Shown here: in pieces, positions 43,164-45,804 of the stretch | How positions within the stretch are numbered: position 1 is the first letter of the stretch | Layout: each line of letters opens with the position of its first letter | Source: DATJUF01 sp035524095 | GTDB lineage: Bacteria; Desulfobacterota; Binatia; Binatales; Binataceae | NCBI GenBank assembly: GCA_035524095.1 | Contig: DATKPK010000033.1 | Location: 1-45,804 of the forward strand | Reading direction: 5' to 3' | Length of the DNA: 45,804 nt | The notes under the pieces: model-generated | Seen by the model: the letters and a program-made list of their open reading frames with translations, nothing else | What the model was told of the DNA's origin: nothing | Databases searched by the model: none | Position numbers and translations under genes: made by a program

Positions 43164-43791
43164 AAGCCTGAATCGGTTGCTCGTGATGTTTGTGGTAGTC
43201 CTTGCGCAGCGGATGCCCCACGAATTCTTCGTAGAGGTAGATGCGGCGCAAATCCGGATGGCTGGTGAAATTGATCCCGTACATGTCGTAGGTTTCGCGT
43301 TCCATCCAATCCGCCGCTGGCCATAACGGCGTCAGGCTTGGAATTGATGGATCTGCTTCGGTGACGCGGCATTTGATCCGCAGGCGATGAAACAACGACG
43401 TGGAGGTCAAATGATAGACGACAGCGAATCGTGGAAACGGTCCTGGCGCGGGCAACACCAATTCGTGACGGCGCTGCGGACGGCGGCGAACGACCGCGCG
43501 ATTCTCGTCCCAGACCGTCAGCTTGGTCTCGAAATCGTCGGGCTGGCCCAGGTAATCGACCGCGGTTACGTCAACGAGAAAGTCGAACGCCAAAGCGGGA
43601 TCATCGCGCAGGAATTTGGCCGCTTCGAGCAGCCGTCCAGGTGCGACGTGAATACGATCGTCACCGCGAAACGTATGATGCTCGAGTACTAGCTCGCCGA
43701 GCCGATCCACCACCTTGGACAACAGCGGCGATAGCTCCGGTGCCGGCGCGGGTTGTACTTCGGGCGTACCGCCTTTCTCATCAGCCGGCAT
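43123..43791 (-). CDS. nuoC: NADH-quinone oxidoreductase subunit C (222 aa)
   Basis: 30-kDa subunit of the complex I peripheral arm. Signature RIKCRVTEADPSIPSLTPLW followed by ADWMERETYDMYGINFTSHP, then RRIYLYEEFVGHPLRKDY is the classic complex1_30kDa block. The N-terminal 25 residues are Pro/Glu-rich and variable. Starts two bases after the nuoI stop. Confidence 0.96.
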   Translation of the reverse strand: MPADEKGGTPEVQPAPAPELSPLLSKVVDRLGELVLEHHTFRGDDRIHVAPGRLLEAAKFLRDDPALAFDFLVDVTAVDYLGQPDDFETKLTVWDENRAVVRRRPQRRHELVLPAPGPFPRFAVVYHLTSTSLFHRLRIKCRVTEADPSIPSLTPLWPAADWMERETYDMYGINFTSHPDLRRIYLYEEFVGHPLRKDYHKHHEQPIQAYVGPGAKEPRRPN

Positions 43792-43793
43792 AA

Positions 43794-44333
43794 TTATGAA
43801 CGATCATAATGGCGCCGGAGATAGTCGGTCCGGACCTTCAGTTTTTCCACTGGCACCAGCAAATCCTGCTTATGCCAATGAGAACCCTCTCGTGAATAGC
43901 TCGCGATTTCGAGCTGGCGGCTCATGATTATCGCCTCTTCGGGGCAAGCCTCTTCGCATAACCCGCAGAACATACAGCGCGACATGTCTATATCAAAGAC
44001 TTCGGGATAGCGCTCGACTTCGTCTGCGGTCTCGGCGGGGAAAATTGTGATGCAACTCGTCGGACAGGCCCATTCGCACAGTCCGCATGCGACGCATCGT
44101 GGTTTGCCATTTTCCATCTGCGCGAGTACCGGCATGCCACGGAGTGCGGGCGGCTGTACCAGCCGTTGCTCCGGATAATGAATCGCGAAATCCTGACCGC
44201 CGGTCGCAAATGTGAAAAGGTTGCGGAAGAAATGCCGCGTCGCCACCCACATCCCGGCTAAAATCGCGAGCCACGGGCGGACGTTGGAATACGGCTGCGC
44301 AGGCCGCTTGACCTTGACAATCTGTACGGCCAT
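43794..44333 (-). CDS. nuoI: NADH-quinone oxidoreductase subunit I (179 aa)
   Basis: 23-kDa ferredoxin-like subunit with two 4Fe-4S clusters: CVACGLCEWACPTSCITIFP and CMFCGLCEEACPEEAI each supply the four cysteines. An N-terminal amphipathic segment (LAGMWVATRHFFRNLFTFA) would anchor it to the membrane arm. It precedes nuoC, which is unusual: NuoI is normally encoded between NuoH and NuoJ. The MFS gene ends 55 bases upstream. Confidence 0.95.
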   Translation of the reverse strand: MAVQIVKVKRPAQPYSNVRPWLAILAGMWVATRHFFRNLFTFATGGQDFAIHYPEQRLVQPPALRGMPVLAQMENGKPRCVACGLCEWACPTSCITIFPAETADEVERYPEVFDIDMSRCMFCGLCEEACPEEAIIMSRQLEIASYSREGSHWHKQDLLVPVEKLKVRTDYLRRHYDRS

Positions 44334-44388
44334 CAGACGCTCAAGCTAAGGCCGGCTTCCAGCTTATCGCCGAGCGTCAAACGGGAGC

Positions 44389-45768
44389 TTATCGCCCTCC
44401 TGCCGCGTGCGCCGGTTGCATACCGGTCACGACCGGCGCACCGGCTGGACGCCAATGGCCTCGAACGGCGAGGTTCGACACGATGAACAAGGCGCCGCCC
44501 CCGACTGTCACCCACATCCAGCTCTGCCATCCGTAATGGGCTGCAACCCACAACAGCAACGGAGCCGAGAAGGCGATCCACGTGCGGTAAACCATCTGAA
44601 AGAACGACCATCCGGTCGCCTGGATAGCTGGCGACAGGTCTTCGAGAAATTCCGAGAAATAAGCGCACCACGGTATATATGCCGACGCCAACACTCCGCC
44701 TAGGACTAAAGCGATCAATCCGGTTTCAGCAGGGGGAAGCGGCGGAAAGAAATTCTTCACCCACCAAAACAGTAATCCAACGCCAACTAATGATAGTACG
44801 ATTGTTATCGGCTTGCGAACCCGAAGCCAATCCGAGAACAGGCCGGCGGGCACCAGCATCACAAGATTAATGAACCAGAAACGCGCTGTCACCCGATCCG
44901 CTACCGCCGGCGAATAATGATACGCCTGCGTGAACATCAGCGGGCCGAAATTTTGTATCGTGATCGCAGTCGTCAGGAACGCCACCACGCCGATTACCAG
45001 CACCCATGATTCCCAATGACTGAGTAACTGCCCGAAACCAGCCGCGGCCTCGCCACTCTCAAGCGGAACCTCGCCTGATTCGTAAGCCGCCCCGGTCGTT
45101 TCGCTGTCGACGACCATCAGTCGAAGCTCCGGCGCGAGATCTTTCAAGCCGAATAGCACTGGCATGAAGAGACCGATCGCGAGCGCGCCCATGATTACGA
45201 TTTGTGATTGCCAGGTATGGAATAACGGCAGCGTCAACGCCGGGACGTAATTCCACAGCCAGAGGCAGGCGACGGCTCCCAGTGTCAGAAGGCCGAAGGC
45301 CGCGCCGCGTCCCGTGCGCGGCGACATATCGCGGGTCAGGCCGCCCAACGCGCCCCAGGCCAGGCCGGCGACGAGATTCATCGACCCGCGAATCAGGACG
45401 AACGACCAGAAGTTGAACATCAACAGGTTCGCGAATGTCAGCAGGATCATCACCACGATGCACGAGTCGATCACCACTACGCGCCCGTGCCGATCAGCGA
45501 GCGGACCGCCGAACATCGCCGAAATGCCCGAGAGAAAGACTGCGCCGGTCAGAAACCATCCGAACTGTTCCGGGGTGAAATGCAAACCCGGCAGCCATAG
45601 CGGCAACAATGCGGAAAGACCGAACTCATAAAAAAGGACGATTGTTGCCATTACGGCGAGGATCAGCATCCACCAGCGATAGAATCCAGTCGGATAGACG
45701 TCGAGTGTGCGATTCCTGGCGAAATAACCCCTGATTCCGCCCGACGGAGCATTCACTGCCGTAGCCAT
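44389..45768 (-). CDS. Major facilitator superfamily transporter (459 aa)
   Basis: Polytopic membrane protein with about 12 hydrophobic segments. The MFS loop motif appears as GGPLADRHGRVVVID between the second and third segments. A soluble central loop (ELRLMVVDSETTGAAYES) separates two six-helix halves. ATG at 45768 has AGGGG nine to thirteen bases upstream; a GTG nine codons earlier is an alternative. Substrate unknown; organic acids or sugars are possible. It is the first visible gene of the minus-strand unit that runs into nuoI, though a promoter between them (55 bases) is not excluded. Confidence 0.9.
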   Translation of the reverse strand: MATAVNAPSGGIRGYFARNRTLDVYPTGFYRWWMLILAVMATIVLFYEFGLSALLPLWLPGLHFTPEQFGWFLTGAVFLSGISAMFGGPLADRHGRVVVIDSCIVVMILLTFANLLMFNFWSFVLIRGSMNLVAGLAWGALGGLTRDMSPRTGRGAAFGLLTLGAVACLWLWNYVPALTLPLFHTWQSQIVIMGALAIGLFMPVLFGLKDLAPELRLMVVDSETTGAAYESGEVPLESGEAAAGFGQLLSHWESWVLVIGVVAFLTTAITIQNFGPLMFTQAYHYSPAVADRVTARFWFINLVMLVPAGLFSDWLRVRKPITIVLSLVGVGLLFWWVKNFFPPLPPAETGLIALVLGGVLASAYIPWCAYFSEFLEDLSPAIQATGWSFFQMVYRTWIAFSAPLLLWVAAHYGWQSWMWVTVGGGALFIVSNLAVRGHWRPAGAPVVTGMQPAHAAGGR

Positions 45769-45804
45769 ATGAGCTTGTCCCCTTGCTTGGCTCACCGGTA
45801 AGAG

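Overview
The window is a GC-rich, gene-dense stretch of chromosome from a heterotrophic bacterium. The gene mix is acyl-CoA chemistry (biotin-dependent carboxylases, methylmalonyl-CoA mutase, acyl-CoA dehydrogenase, MaoC hydratases, EtfAB), F420-type LLM and PPOX oxidoreductases, coproheme decarboxylase HemQ, pyruvoyl arginine decarboxylase, an S-box (SAM-I) riboswitch, a selenoprotein and a partial complex I cluster. This fits uncultured soil or aquatic lineages once grouped near Deltaproteobacteria (Binatota / Desulfobacterota-like). That placement is inference; no rRNA or other marker in the window settles it. I see no tRNA, rRNA, CRISPR array, insertion sequence or phage gene.

Layout. 1-4.35 kb (+): 5'-truncated biotin carboxylase, biotin carrier protein and methylmalonyl-CoA mutase catalytic subunit (propionyl-CoA to succinyl-CoA), then pyruvoyl-dependent arginine decarboxylase. 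4.5-4.72 kb (+): a 73-residue SelW-like selenoprotein read through an in-frame TGA with a SECIS-like hairpin; ordinary ORF calling misses it. 4.8-23.3 kb is almost all minus strand: hemQ, cobB, a methyltransferase, an acyl-CoA dehydrogenase, a small lipoprotein, two tandem LLM oxidoreductases, a frameshifted G1 glutamic peptidase, a DUF523-DUF1722 protein with a class II photolyase, an Imm8-like orphan, a diiron PaaA-like protein with two MaoC-type hydratases, a PPOX flavoprotein, ispH, a MoaD-MoaE fusion, moaB, a cold-shock protein and a second biotin carboxylase/carrier pair. Plus-strand exceptions are phhB and a 77-residue unknown. 23.4-30.7 kb: a MaoC protein, a secreted protein, an aldo/keto reductase, a VOC protein, a methyltransferase, an IclR regulator and etfBA.

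30.7-36.0 kb (-) is the most striking region. A TTGACA/TCTAAT promoter and a complete SAM-I riboswitch with antiterminator and terminator precede an E1-like sulfurtransferase, a zinc-ribbon threonine synthase homologue, a CysO-like sulfur carrier ending Gly-Gly-Val, a CysM-like synthase, a NIL-domain protein, a second E1-like protein that has lost its nucleotide loop, and a HAD phosphatase. This reads as a thiocarboxylate-carrier route to sulfur amino acids under SAM control. No JAMM protease is visible in the window.

36.2-39.4 kb (+): beta-hydroxyacid dehydrogenase, carboxymuconolactone-decarboxylase-like protein, third LLM oxidoreductase and an HSL-type esterase. 39.4-45.8 kb (-): an MFS transporter, nuoI, nuoC, nuoD, a nuoE-nuoF fusion, a coupled unknown gene and a cysteine-rich lipoprotein. 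The complex I genes are in an unusual order, and A, B, G, H and J-N are absent from the window.
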